Below are positions 48,422-61,110 of a DNA stretch of 64,000 bases, in pieces. The stretch lies in the NCBI RefSeq assembly GCF_012273895.1, contig NC_052107.1:3844001-3908000 (forward strand). Reading direction: 5' to 3'. Source of the stretch: Zerene cesonia. Lineage: Eukaryota > Arthropoda > Insecta > Lepidoptera > Pieridae. Both the position numbers and the translations under genes were made by a program. The number at the start of each line of letters is the position of its first letter. The stretch's first letter is position 1. A model generated the notes under the pieces. That model was not told where the DNA came from. It saw only the letters and a list, made by a program, of their open reading frames with translations, and searched no databases.

Positions 48422-50295
48422 AGTTGTCGTCTTTAACATAAAATAACCTGAAGCAAAAACAGAATAAGGGAAAAACGATGCAATATTCATCGAATTCTCT
48501 TCGCTTGCCCTAAATTATTTAAGCCACCATTCATTCACGGTTTGCGAAGGCTTCCCTTTTGCGAGGAAACCCAAGCTACCCTATACAAAGCTCACAATTA
48601 TACAGTCCTTGCCATCTGTGGGACTTGGAAAGATAACGAAGAGACGATTAAAAATACAACAATGGTCATCTTTGGAATCAGTTATTTATTTTAGACGAGA
48701 CCTTTCGAGTGACATTCGTAATTAAAAATAAATACAATAGTCCCAGTAAAAAAGGTCCTAATTTAACAACTTACTTTTTCTCAATTAATTTTTTTTTTAT
48801 TTATTCCAGAAATTTTGCTGGTTCTTTCCATATTTGATAAAACACTTTGTTCGAGAATTTTCTCAAATTTAATAGATTCTTCGAAATGTTTACTTATTGA
48901 TTTGTAGACCTTAAGGCTTAAATAAATAATAAGCTTCCAAGTATTGCGTAGGAAAATATATCTATTAATAAGTACGTATATATTATTAATTAAGTGTAGT
49001 AATGATTTAGTTTACAAGGTACTATCATACATACATGTTGCAATCTAATATCAGCAAAATTACATGAAAAACAAGTGTTATGTTGAAAAATTAATAATTT
49101 TACGAGAGCATGTGCAAGCTCGTCGAACAAGCGGTTATTACATGTCACGACAACTTGTTTCCGTTGATTGGCGGTTAGTTTGAGTTGCAGAGGAAAATTC
49201 AATTAATTCGGTACCTACTCGCACCTACCATCGGTACCATATTTTTGTAACAGCTATAACTACTTAATTGTTTTTAAAAATGGTTTTTATTAGCACATTT
49301 AATTATGATATTACTACCGAATTAGAAAAATCTTGCTCGTGGGTCACCTACCCAAATATTTGCATATTTACTATCCTTTGTCCATCGGATCGTATCGAGG
49401 TACGTATGTAGGCACCTATTGAGAATTTCTTGAATTGATTAGTCTAACGGTGTTTAACATTTACTACGATAACGTTAGACATCAATCATCTTTATCATGT
49501 CGAGGGCACACAACACATGCAGACTTTACCGTAACATCATATTTGCCGTCGAGCACGGCTGCCCTGTCTAACGACGAATGCAAATAGCAAGGCTGACAAA
49601 GCTCTCCTTTGGGACAATATGCTACATCGAATGCTGAATCATAATTTGTTTATGACGATTTTGCAATAGTGTCATGAAAATTACGAGGATAAACTTTATT
49701 CAATTCTAACTCTTGGTAAACCTACACTGAGTTTGTCTTATGCTTACATTGGATTTCTCGGTAAGTATTTACAATATTCTCTCTCTTCTGTTATTAAAAA
49801 CTATATACCGTGGCATTGTCCTTTAAATCTCTTCTGAGAACTTTGCGCAGTACCAGGTGCAGTCTAAGGATTGGTACTCATAAATTGCGAACTTCATAAT
49901 ACCACCCCCGGTTTTCCAATTTCGCATACATTTTTACTGTAGGACATTTTGTTACGGTGATACGCACCGTATTTTCTCCAAATTAAAGCAATTACTTCCC
50001 GCTGATCCAATTTGGATTACGGCCTTGTCATAAATTATTTTACGACGACCGTTGAAAGAAGTATGCGGCGTCATAAAATAGAGTTAGATAGTGATTTTTA
50101 ACAAACTTATTTCAAAAAGAATGAAAGGGTAATTCGTAATGACTCCTTTTTCAAATTAATTTGAAGTATTGTGTGGGTCTTGATTTAAGTACGTGTGTAA
50201 TGGCTATATAAATTGTAAAATGTAGGTATGTATAAGTCATTTCAAACAAAACATAGAAATTATGTCAACATCTTTTGAGTAAAATTTAACATTTA
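48422..50295. other. Unique sequence with scattered GC-richer patches
   Basis: Patches at 48520-48640, 49540-49640 and 49995-50080 are less AT-rich than their surroundings and could be conserved non-coding DNA. A good plus-strand donor (TCG|GTAAGTATT near 49759) has no convincing exon before it. Confidence 0.35.
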
Positions 50296-50475
50296 GAAAT
50301 TTAAAAAAAATTAACGGATTTTAAATGCGATTTATTCATTATCTTATTAACCCGACGTTTCGAACACTTTACAGCGAGCGTTGTCACGGGGAGATATAAT
50401 GTAATATAGATAACCTGTTAAAAAGTTTTTAATTTCTAAATGTATAATACTCGCGTAAAATCAAACACAAGAAAA
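50296..50475. mobile_element. Second copy of the foldback element, right arm eroded
   Basis: It shares the left arm (TTAACGGATTTTAAATGCGA TTTATTCATTAT), the core (AACCCGACGTTTCGAACACT, CAGCGAGCGTTGTCACGGGG) and the distal segment (GTATAATACTCGCGTAAAAT C) with 29349-29555. The right arm is reduced to CTGTTAAAAAGTTTTTAATTT. Confidence 0.6.
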
Positions 50476-51588
50476 TACTAAAATTTAATATTTAATGGAC
50501 GTAATTAATGTTAATTACCAGTGTTTTAATAAACATTTTTTAGTATGCAGCATTACTTAAACGATATGTATATTGTCTTGTCATAAAAATATAAATTTAA
50601 TTAAAAAGTAGATAATTTTACCTCAGATAACAAATCATTTACAAAAAAAAATATCCATATAACATTAAAAAATTTACTACAAATACACGATTAGATAAAA
50701 TCGTTTTATTTTGTTTTAAACTACAATATAATAAAAAAAACTGCAATAAAACAGCAATCACGCCCGAGTTGACATAATATTTTAATTATATCGGAGTAAC
50801 AGCTTCCGATTCAAAAAGTTCGTGGCATAAAAACTTCGTAATGGGCTATTAGGCGTTTATTACCCAGTAATGCGTATGTAAGGAATTTTTGGCTGTTAGC
50901 CTAAATTTCTCTTCTTCCAATTTCACGTCACGATAATAACAGTCAACAGATAAAATTAAACATCTTAAAAAACCGACGTGGTTTTAACGCAGTTCTTTAT
51001 ATTACGAAATATATTTTGATTGTTAATTAAAATAAAAGCTATTAGACGTGTAATAAATACTAGCAAAATTTTTTAGTATTTGTTACACTTCTAACTAATT
51101 TTGTTTTATTGTTAAATAACTATGACATTATTAAATGCACATTAAGTATTATGTAATTTTTATAATGTTCTTCTATTAACTTCAAGTTATGCGAGTTGAA
51201 TTACATAGTACATGATTCATAAAACTAATAATTACCTACACTTCAGTAATCAGAATTTTATCCTATATAAACTATAGTTTTATATAAAATACTGTTGTTT
51301 AATCAACCATTTGTTTAATCAATCAATAAAAATGTATTTCAATACTTGATACTAAGGAATCAGAAATTGTGTTCCAATAAATTTAAAATATAAGATTGCC
51401 ATAATATTATTAGAGCTTATTACTTATTATTTAAACAGAACATTGTTACCAAACTTTATAACAAGCTAAACTAACTTAGCCTCTGTACTTCGAATATAGA
51501 TATTATAATATACAATTGAAAACAGATAACTACTTTATTTTCTAATAACTAAAAAATTACTGTAACGTATTGTATGCAAGAAATCTAT

Positions 51589-51720
51589 ACTAATATAATA
51601 AAGCTGAGGAGTTTGTTTGAGCGCACTCAAAAACTACTATTGCGATTTGAAAAATTCTTTCAGTGTTAGATAGCCCATTTATTGAGGAAGGCTATAGGTT
51701 ATATATGTATCACGGGTGAA
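51589..51720 (+). mobile_element. Helitron-like element, family D (3' truncated)
   Basis: It shares CTAATATAATAAAGCTGAGG, CTCAAAAACTACTATTGCG, TTTGAAAAATTCTTTCAG and GGCTATAGGTTATATATGTA with family D. It stops at TATCACGGGTG with no CTAG end. Confidence 0.58.
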
Positions 51721-52066
51721 GAATTAGAATTGAGTCAATAAACCAGTTAAAATTTAAGTTTTAGTTTTATACTGTTAAAATGCTGTATAAATGAGAAATT
51801 TTGAAACCTTTTTCATTGAACAATTGATTTAATTTCTTTTAAAATTATACAAACATTCAGGAAAATGTAAGAAACGTTTGCAAATTTTCCTAATAATACC
51901 GACAATTTATAAATGAACACTGAACCCAAACAAAGAATGAAACTCACACACCTCTCGTACGTTTAGTAAATATAGACAACAATCTCTCTCTCCCTTATTA
52001 AATTCAAATGAAATAGCGTCAATAAAAAACCAGTTCAGCAAAATACAATATGATAATTTACTACAG

Positions 52067-52185
52067 ATGGGCGCCATTGGAAGATATTGCTGGAAAATGG
52101 GAAAAACAAAACGCAAAAAGATCGCACCGCCGGAAATAATGCATTGTAAAGGGTTCCGTGTCAATTTGTTGTTTATGAAATCGGG
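52067..52185 (+). other. Candidate plus-strand exon in a GC-richer patch (weak)
   Basis: A plausible acceptor (TTTACTACAG, AG 52065-52066) is followed by 119 bases and a strong donor (TCGGG|GTGAGT, GT 52186-52187), then AAGCGCGGCGCGGTG. The first frame is open throughout from an ATG at the splice junction and is rich in Lys/Arg (KMGKTKRKKIAPPEI). The other two frames stop. The peptide is not recognised, and the patch could equally be a regulatory element. Confidence 0.22.
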
Positions 52186-53646
52186 GTGAGTTAAGCGCGG
52201 CGCGGTGATAAGATAAAAAGGTTTTGGGTAATATTTTATGGATAAGGGATATAGTAAAGTATAGCTTTATTCCTTCCCAACATATTGTAATCAGGAACCC
52301 TTTTCGCTTGTCATATTAATAACGAAGTAAGTTTTTACTAAGATTTTCGTCATGTGGTTTCTGTATAACACTAACTTGTATGACAGTTTACTAAACTGAT
52401 AATATATACGACGTAGGTACAGTTTTGTTGTCAATCTAGACCAGTGGCTTTCGAACTATGGATAAACAACAAAATCAATTCAACGTTCATATTGTAATAT
52501 TAGTTTACTAGGCTATTTATTTTGTCTCCTATTGATTACAATAAACTGTATTAAACTTTTTTGATATTACTTTTTTATTTCGGGAAATCATATAACTATG
52601 TAGATGTAATCATATAGTTTCGCTGATAGTATTACATCCGATATTTAAGTTTTTTTTTTGCTCTAGTAAGTAAATAAATTCTAATAGAATAAAAACGAAA
52701 AAAATTAACAATTGATATGATAAATAACGATGAAAATAAATAACTTCATTGCTATTCAACCTCTAAATTGCTTAACGCTGCTTTGACATGAAATCTTCCA
52801 AAAGAATAACAGAGCGATGAAATTCATAATAATCTACAATTTAAATAAGATTATTTCTTACACTTTGATCTCTGTTTGTTATTTATAATTTCATAAATAA
52901 TTAAATTAAATGTATTCGTACAAAGGACCACAATCTACGGCGTGGGTTATGATCATTCAAACGGAATAAACAATGGACCACGGGCAACCATTTTTATAAT
53001 AAGCCCTTTTATGTAAAATCCGCTGCACCCGTTTATTCATCGCTCGTAGGTACTATTAAAATGTTGTAAGTAAATTACTCCAAGTGTAATTTATGGAATC
53101 TGTTTAACTAAGTTTCAATAATTGAAGCGGTTCATAATGATTTGTGATGGTTCAATAGCCCTATTTAATAGAGTTATAGTTTAATATTGGGATAGAGAAT
53201 TAATACAGAATCATAAAAAATTAAACTAACTTGTAATTGAATGAAATAGTAGATGTTAGCCATGTTCGGGGTATATTTAAATCTCATCTAGCAAAAAAGC
53301 CTAGCAAGCCTAGCCTATAATATGTCAGTTAAAATGTATGAAACTGTCGGATGGGCTATCAGGGACGCTATCCACAAGCGGTGAAATCGGCTCCTATATT
53401 AATTAATTATTTTCATGACGAAATTATGTAAGCAATAGCATCGTTCTGAATATGTGACCATTAAAATTATTGTATAATTAAAATCGATTAGTGGGTAGGT
53501 ACTAAATTCCATACATTATAATGGAGGAGTAGAATTTGTACACATTTGTTCATTTTAAGAATAAGGTTATACAGTACGTGAAATCTATTGTTTTAAGCTG
53601 TACCGACAATTTTAGTTTACAAATAGTCTACAAATACATTCTATTG

Positions 53647-53860
53647 TCCTACTAATATTATAAATGCGAAAGTTTGTAAGGATGTGTGTGTATTTGTTAC
53701 TCTTTCACGCAAAAACTTCTGAACCGATTGCAATGAAATTTGGTACGTAGATAGCTGGACAACGGGATAATATATTATAACATAAAAGCAAAGGCAAAAT
53801 CTTCCCCGATATTCCTACGGAATATGGACTTATGCGGGTGAAACCGCGGGGCGCAGCTAG
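53647..53860 (+). mobile_element. Helitron-like element, family A (full length with insertion)
   Basis: The ends (TCCTACTAATATTATAAATG; hairpin and CAGCTAG) are intact. The middle carries an AT-rich insertion around 53767-53795, between GGACAACGGGATAA and GGCAAAATCTT, which makes the copy about 14 bases longer than its sisters. Confidence 0.82.
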
Positions 53861-54600
53861 TGTTCTATAACAATATGTATGATTCTATAAAATCATACTA
53901 CAATCTCTAGAAGTCAACTTAGTTCTTCTGCCTACTACGTATTAAAATAAATCGATGGAAGAAAGAAATAAGTAGCGCATAACACATTCATTGTAAGACA
54001 AAAACAGAGTCGAAACCGCATAATTTTCATTCAACTACCAAGGAATAAATAACAAAGTATTCTGTAGTTTCTACCACGACATTAACAGATAATAAATAAA
54101 TATATAAATAAACAGATCCAGTTCGTAGTATCAGCCATAAACATTTATTAATTTTCAATCATGGAACCCCAAAGGTGTAGCCGAAGCGTCTGTAGCATCC
54201 CCAACTTGTAATAGGATTATTATACGGAAACGGTCCGTCTAAGCAGATTTTGCACTCGAGCGTCCATTACTTGCTATCGGCCGGCTATTTGATATGCACT
54301 TTGTAGGTAGCGATAACAACGTGATATAAAGAACGTTACCTTGATTAGAAGTTATAGTAAAAGGGAGGTAAATTGCTAATTTTATTAGTGATTTGTATAC
54401 CTTATTTATATCATTATGTTTCTACGAACTTTATAAGATAAATAATGTGCCTATACCATATAATACTACTATATATATAACGCATACTAAAGAGCAAATA
54501 CAAAAAAATTTTCACTAATCCGATTTATGTTTTTCTACACATTAAAACGTAACCAGTAAATATCATCTCTGATACTACGGTCCATTTGATACAATGTGGT

Positions 54601-54613
54601 GACAGGCAGACGG

Positions 54614-54660
<47 letters not shown>

Positions 54661-54661
54661 G
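54601..54661. repeat. (GACA)n tetranucleotide microsatellite
   Basis: About fifteen GACA units, interrupted near the left by GACGGACAGACG and pure from about 54620 to 54661. A minus-strand frame through it gives repeated SVCL, which is an artefact of the repeat. Confidence 0.9.
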
Positions 54662-57600
54662 CGAAATCTAAGTGATACGGTTCCGTTTCATACTTTGGGT
54701 TCGGATGGTAGTTTGTGCTAACCGTGAAAATTATGAAGGGTCGGATACAGACATGTTTTTGCATTTGTGATGAACACGCCAAGTCAAATTTTTATATTGT
54801 ATACAAAATAATATGCTTCTATACATGTTTTAATATAAACGTACTCCTTACATCATAATCCGACTTTAAAAGTACCAATACCACAGGTATTTGTGTAAAT
54901 AGCGCTAGATGAACTCATATATAATTAAATGTATGTGGAAAGCCACCAAACCATCCTTCGTCATATAGTGATGGATCACATATTTAAAGTTTATAGTTTA
55001 TATACCTTTAGTTTTGAATACCCGTAACGCTAACTTATAGTTAGTTCTAATTGGAGACATGATGAGGGTTGCCCTATCGATTTTCTTCCTTCGAAGTTGT
55101 CTTGTTTTCATTTCATTTGGACGCATCATTTTCCCAAAATGTCTTTTAATATAATATATTGAATAGATAAGTAAATGTATAAAACCTTATAATCTTATCT
55201 TCGGTTCCAATCTTGCGACATGATCGTTAAAATTTCTATTCTTTAAAAATGTTTAAATCCAAACCATTTTAAATTAAACTACAAAACTAACACTTAAACA
55301 GTGCTAGGATTTTAAACCTATAGCGATAAACATGACATTTTCTAATAAGCCATATTTTCAAACTTAAAATATCAATTTTAATTCTGACACATCAACAAAA
55401 GATACAATTTGGTCATCACTTGATTTTCTTTAATTAAAAATCACTTTAACGTACCTACATTACCTGATACCTATCAGTGTTGTGTTTATTCATAATAGTA
55501 TTTAGATATAATAATTAATCAAGGAGCTACCTCAAAGGGCGTGATGATTAATTTACCAAATCAGTTCGACAAGTGGGGAGAGAAGAATAAACAAATGAAT
55601 ATGACAGTATTTACATGGCAAAATGTACATTAACTAATTTAAGCGGGAAGTATTAATTGAAACAAGAAACCCGTTGATTTGGAAATTTATAATTAACAAA
55701 GTATGTATAGACATACCTACACAAAATTATTAAACTTCAATTCAATATTACACGTCATTAAAGTTAACCACTTTATTCTATTACATGGTTTTTTTCTATA
55801 ATAATTAATCTAATCTGAATATAAATTGAAAACATTCATAAATGATGTTTATTGGTAAGGAAATAAAAAATATAAATAATTGGAATTTAATTGTGAATTA
55901 TAATATACCACCTCCTTTCTTCTATAAAAAAAAGATCATAGAACGCTGGCAGCTAACAAAATTCTTAAATATGGAAAACGGTGGAAAAATCGAATGTTTT
56001 AAAATAATACACATTTAACGTAATGTTTTCTGAATTGATTTTAAAACAAAAGTAAATAAAAGTATCTGATTTAGTTTATTTATTTATTTTAGATTTTGGT
56101 ACGTTTTTAGCGAAGGATATTCGACTAGAAAAGTATGGTACCCATTATCGAAGCAAGTATTTTAATAACATAAACGGAAAATAATTTTCTGAATGAAACC
56201 TAAGTTATTTGCTGTCTATCTTATAATAACTTAATTAATTAAGAATTTTATGCAGTTTGAAAGAAGTACTGGAAAGGTTTGATAAAAGAGTAATCTACAG
56301 AAAAAAGGTACGTTTTAATACAATCTCGAATAATCTCGATTTGTTTGTACGATTTTAAAGAGCGAACAACATTCTACTAGAAAGGAATATCTTTTAATTA
56401 CATGAATGGACAATAATTTTCTAGATTGAAAAGAGGTTGTTTACCTTGGATATGTTTTAATATCTATTATAAAATTTAAACCTGCCAGTCAGTGAAGAGA
56501 AATGAGCAATAAGTTAAAAGCAATCATTGGAGCACATCTGAGAGGGCTCGATTTGTCTATTGGGAGGAACAATTTGTCACAGGTAACAGACGCATTTGTA
56601 CTGAGGTTATTGAAAACTATTCTCATTCATTCAAATAGTATAGAATTTGTTAGAGATACGCCATAAAACATTTTGCTGACAGTAATGAGGTTTTATTCGA
56701 CGAAACAATTATTTATTAACGAATGATGATGTTTCTACTCTTTATGGTAGATGAGAATTTTTCTTTACCTACCCTCTAATTTCATTAGGCACTAAGGTTC
56801 CTTATATCTATGCTAATACAGTTTTGTTTGTATCGTACAAGCTCTTCTAATTAAGAGAAAAATACTAAGGTACGTTGCGTTAAAATTTTCAAAGAAAACT
56901 ACAGGTACTTATATTAATTAAATAAAGAAACGAGCAGAGTTATTAAAATTTACTTACGTGTTAATAAATATTTAATAACATTTTAAACAACTCTGGAATA
57001 TTAACCGTTTCTCATAATTCCGTAGCCCGACGCTATGCTCCGTATTTCAAAATTTCATAATCCAGCCATGTTTCTATTCTCCGGTCATCTCAGAGATTTC
57101 AATTATTTCCTAGACAGTAAATATTTATAACAGTCCGAGAATATTTTGTGAAACTAAATAACGACATTTCTTAAACAGAATAAACATTCTAGAAATGAAA
57201 TAAACATTCATTATTCGATCTAACATAAACAGCCAATGGTTTTAAGCTCTGGTCATTCCAGAGACCTAAATTATTTCCAATATTTTAACAGTTTACTTTT
57301 TAGATTATAAAACATTTAAAACTGAATTACAACCTTAAACTTTAAAATATTAAAAATGCATATGTCTAAAAATAGAGCTAATGATTTCAACTAACATAAG
57401 AAGCAAAATAACATAAAATGGCCGTTTGATTAAAACTACGAAACTAATACGGCACATAAAACCCAATTTACTTTCAGCGTTCCTATCGCAACGATTAACT
57501 CCCTCCAGTAATGGCCTCTGGAAGAAATAAAACTGCAGTAAAACAGGGCACTAGAGTGATTACTGCAATAGATTGTAAGGTAATTTGAAGATATTGATGG

Positions 57601-57806
57601 TTGTATTTATTTATATGCCTTTGTGTTAAAAATACAGAGAAAACAAAGAGGATTTGTTTAGGTCACTTTGATAATAGAATTTTTAATACAATTACTGGAT
57701 ATTTAAGAAAAGGTCTTATGGGTATACATTTTTAAGACTATGACTGTACTATTTCATATTCAATACTCCAATATCCCAAAATAATTCATTTAATCATACT
57801 ATCCTA
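54662..57806. other. AT-rich unique sequence, nothing recognised
   Basis: Very AT-rich with homopolymer runs. No repeat family member, exon or RNA gene was identified. Confidence 0.45.
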
Positions 57807-58010
57807 TCCTACTAATACGAGTATTATAAATGAGAAAGTTTGTAAGGATGTGTGTGTGTTTGTTACACTTACACGCAAAACTACTGAACCGATTGCAATG
57901 AAATTTGGTAGGTGGATAGTTGGACAACTGGAATAACATAAAGCAACTATTTATCCCAATATTCCTACGAGATACGGACCTACGCGGGTGAAACCGCGGG
58001 GCGCAGCTAG
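57807..58010 (+). mobile_element. Helitron-like element, family A (full length)
   Basis: The element is complete, with A and T at its borders. The start has a small insertion (ACTAATACGAGTATTATAAA), and a partial extra terminus (TCCTA) precedes it. The hairpin and CAGCTAG end are intact. Confidence 0.82.
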
Positions 58011-59383
58011 TATATAAAGGATAGAGATTAAACAGCTGTTTCGCTTTTATATGTATGCATTAAAAGGTTTTGAAACCGAAACGTTAAAGTGTTAAAGCAG
58101 ACTTAGTATATACAGGGTTGCGAATTTTGCAGTATTCTCATTATTTTAGCAAAATTCTAAACATTTTAGAACACACATAGTACATAGTGTGCAAATCTCT
58201 AGTTCATTGAATTCTAATTATACAAATGCAATGAATATAAATTGCGATATTAATTAATATTCTAATGGATATTAAATTTGTAACCTTAGAATTAAATAGG
58301 TTTAATATTTGAAAATAATCGTAAAGAACAATCGACACCAACTAATTGTATAATAACTTTTTTAATAGATGTCATAATATTAAATACGTTATAATAAGTA
58401 TACGTTTCCACGCAAAAGGCTCGTTTTTATAAGCATACTATGCACTATGGACCCATGTGCACCTAAACATGCTTTTTTTTGCACGTAAGTGTCGGTAGCC
58501 CTGAGTGTGGAACGTGAACTTGCATATGTACATAGAATTTGTACTTAAATACCACTCTGCTTTTCGTTTTTGTACAAACAATAGAATTTTCACAGTCTTG
58601 TCTATGACGTATACAAAAGAGATAAATTACTTTGTGCTTTGTTTATTTCAGTGAAATTGAAATAGAATAGATTGAATTTGAAATTTGAAACAATTAAAAA
58701 ATATCATGTTGACGTATATTTTTTATTGAAAACACTTTATCATTTTACCTTTGTTCATTGATTCAATATTCATTGGAATGAAAATATTAAATATGTTTCA
58801 TTGATTGCCTCAAGTCTACAAAATGTTTTTCTGTAAACTGCGGTATTTAAATGAAGTTGGTGTTTAATCAATAGACACTGAAATACCATGGACTTCTTTT
58901 TAAAACGCATAGTTGAGCGGGTAAGCCCTGGTAGAACGAACCCAAACCGAAATATTTGTTCAGCTTTTGAACGTAAGTCAACGTTATAAATCGCTATTCG
59001 GTTCAATCCATTAAGATTCGATTGTGCCGACCCAATCTCATCAACGTGCAATCCCAGACGTAGAACGGGTTTAGATTAATGTTGCCAGAACATAAACAGG
59101 ATATTAGCTTTTAAAGTCTACGACGGATTGCGAATTAGGAGGCACAGCTGAATTTAACGTCAAGATTTAAATGTTATAAATAAATACATGTGAACAACTA
59201 TGTATACACAAAAAAAAAAATAAAAAATAAACGGTTCAATTGATAACTTTAAACAGTACATGTAAAGTTTATGGAGGAGACTTAAAAACATTAAGTAATT
59301 CCAAATAATTTATTAAAAATTCGATTTTTAAAATAATAATCAAATGTGTCATCCACCCATGTAGAAAAAATAGGTATTAAACA
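58011..59383. other. Unique sequence with a chance ORF
   Basis: A minus-strand 93-codon frame (58770-59051) starts at TTG and has no good acceptor upstream. The GC-richer part (58910-59060) might be conserved, but I recognise no protein family in it. Confidence 0.4.
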
Positions 59384-59600
59384 AACATCCCACTGCCGGG
59401 ACACAGGCCTACCTATAAGTGTTCTGGCTATCCACCATTCTGGCCAAACACAGGTTAGCAGATGTGGGCATGAGGGCATTTGGGTTTCCTTGTGATGTTT
59501 TCCTTCACCATTTCAAGCAGTGGTGATTTGGAAAATGTGCAGATAAATGGAAAAATCAAGTTATTTCTTGCAACCTCGTTAATTAACCACAGAATCACCG
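59384..59600 (-). mobile_element. Diverged copy of the SINE seen at 18583
   Basis: It shares CCCACTGCCGGGACACAGG (compare CTCACTGCTGGGAGACGGG), GGTTAGCAGATG, TTTCCTTGTGATGTTTTCCT TCACC and AAGCAGTGGTGAT in the same order. The tRNA-like head is decayed and no clean tail or target duplication is visible. Confidence 0.6.
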
Positions 59601-60050
59601 CAATCATATAAATCTTCCTATTTATATTTACTGAAAAAATTTAAGAAAACCAACTCTTTTTTTTAATTTAGACCACATACCTTTCCATTTTTATTCAAAT
59701 TTTATTCCACACGAAACGAGAACAGCACAGCCGAGTAAATTCAAATGTCATCCACATCGGATATCGAAAAGTATCAAATACTCAATAGAATACGAAACGA
59801 GAATATTGCGAATGCATGCAAAATGCATACATGGAGTCAATTTGTGATTTTGTGCACTTAAATACGGATTTCTGGTATCATTTATCTTTTATACTATTTA
59901 GTAATACAATGATTGTTTTACATCGTTTGAATGTTATAGATTCTCCACAAATCGATATTTTCTATTTGACGGATAAAGGTGTAATTTGTTGAAAATATTT
60001 TCAATAAATAAAAACGTATAAAATAACATAAAAGGCGAGACATAAATGTA

Positions 60051-60096
60051 ACAGAATATTAGACTAGTATTAATATTAATATGTCTAATATTCTGT
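60051..60096. repeat. 14-bp inverted repeat beside the gap
   Basis: ACAGAATATTAGAC (60051-60064) pairs with its exact complement at 60083-60096 around an 18-base AT-rich loop. It ends 14 bases before the N run. Confidence 0.75.
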
Positions 60097-60110
60097 AACA
60101 AATAATAATC

Positions 60111-61110
60111 NNNNNNNNNNNNNNNNNNNNNNNNNNNNNNNNNNNNNNNNNNNNNNNNNNNNNNNNNNNNNNNNNNNNNNNNNNNNNNNNNNNNNNNNNN
60201 NNNNNNNNNNNNNNNNNNNNNNNNNNNNNNNNNNNNNNNNNNNNNNNNNNNNNNNNNNNNNNNNNNNNNNNNNNNNNNNNNNNNNNNNNNNNNNNNNNNN
60301 NNNNNNNNNNNNNNNNNNNNNNNNNNNNNNNNNNNNNNNNNNNNNNNNNNNNNNNNNNNNNNNNNNNNNNNNNNNNNNNNNNNNNNNNNNNNNNNNNNNN
60401 NNNNNNNNNNNNNNNNNNNNNNNNNNNNNNNNNNNNNNNNNNNNNNNNNNNNNNNNNNNNNNNNNNNNNNNNNNNNNNNNNNNNNNNNNNNNNNNNNNNN
60501 NNNNNNNNNNNNNNNNNNNNNNNNNNNNNNNNNNNNNNNNNNNNNNNNNNNNNNNNNNNNNNNNNNNNNNNNNNNNNNNNNNNNNNNNNNNNNNNNNNNN
60601 NNNNNNNNNNNNNNNNNNNNNNNNNNNNNNNNNNNNNNNNNNNNNNNNNNNNNNNNNNNNNNNNNNNNNNNNNNNNNNNNNNNNNNNNNNNNNNNNNNNN
60701 NNNNNNNNNNNNNNNNNNNNNNNNNNNNNNNNNNNNNNNNNNNNNNNNNNNNNNNNNNNNNNNNNNNNNNNNNNNNNNNNNNNNNNNNNNNNNNNNNNNN
60801 NNNNNNNNNNNNNNNNNNNNNNNNNNNNNNNNNNNNNNNNNNNNNNNNNNNNNNNNNNNNNNNNNNNNNNNNNNNNNNNNNNNNNNNNNNNNNNNNNNNN
60901 NNNNNNNNNNNNNNNNNNNNNNNNNNNNNNNNNNNNNNNNNNNNNNNNNNNNNNNNNNNNNNNNNNNNNNNNNNNNNNNNNNNNNNNNNNNNNNNNNNNN
61001 NNNNNNNNNNNNNNNNNNNNNNNNNNNNNNNNNNNNNNNNNNNNNNNNNNNNNNNNNNNNNNNNNNNNNNNNNNNNNNNNNNNNNNNNNNNNNNNNNNNN
61101 NNNNNNNNNN
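60111..61110. other. Assembly gap (1000 N)
   Basis: Exactly 1000 N, which suggests a placeholder or rounded size. The decamer AATAATAATC is present on both sides, ending at 60110 and starting at 61111. A 14-bp inverted repeat sits just left of the gap. ORFs crossing it are spurious. Confidence 0.99.

Noticed and set aside
54601..54661. CRISPR-like regular repeat
   Set aside because: A plain tetranucleotide microsatellite without spacers. The organism is eukaryotic, and no CRISPR array was seen anywhere.
54525..54782. SVCL-repeat protein on the minus strand
   Set aside because: Translation of a GACA microsatellite.
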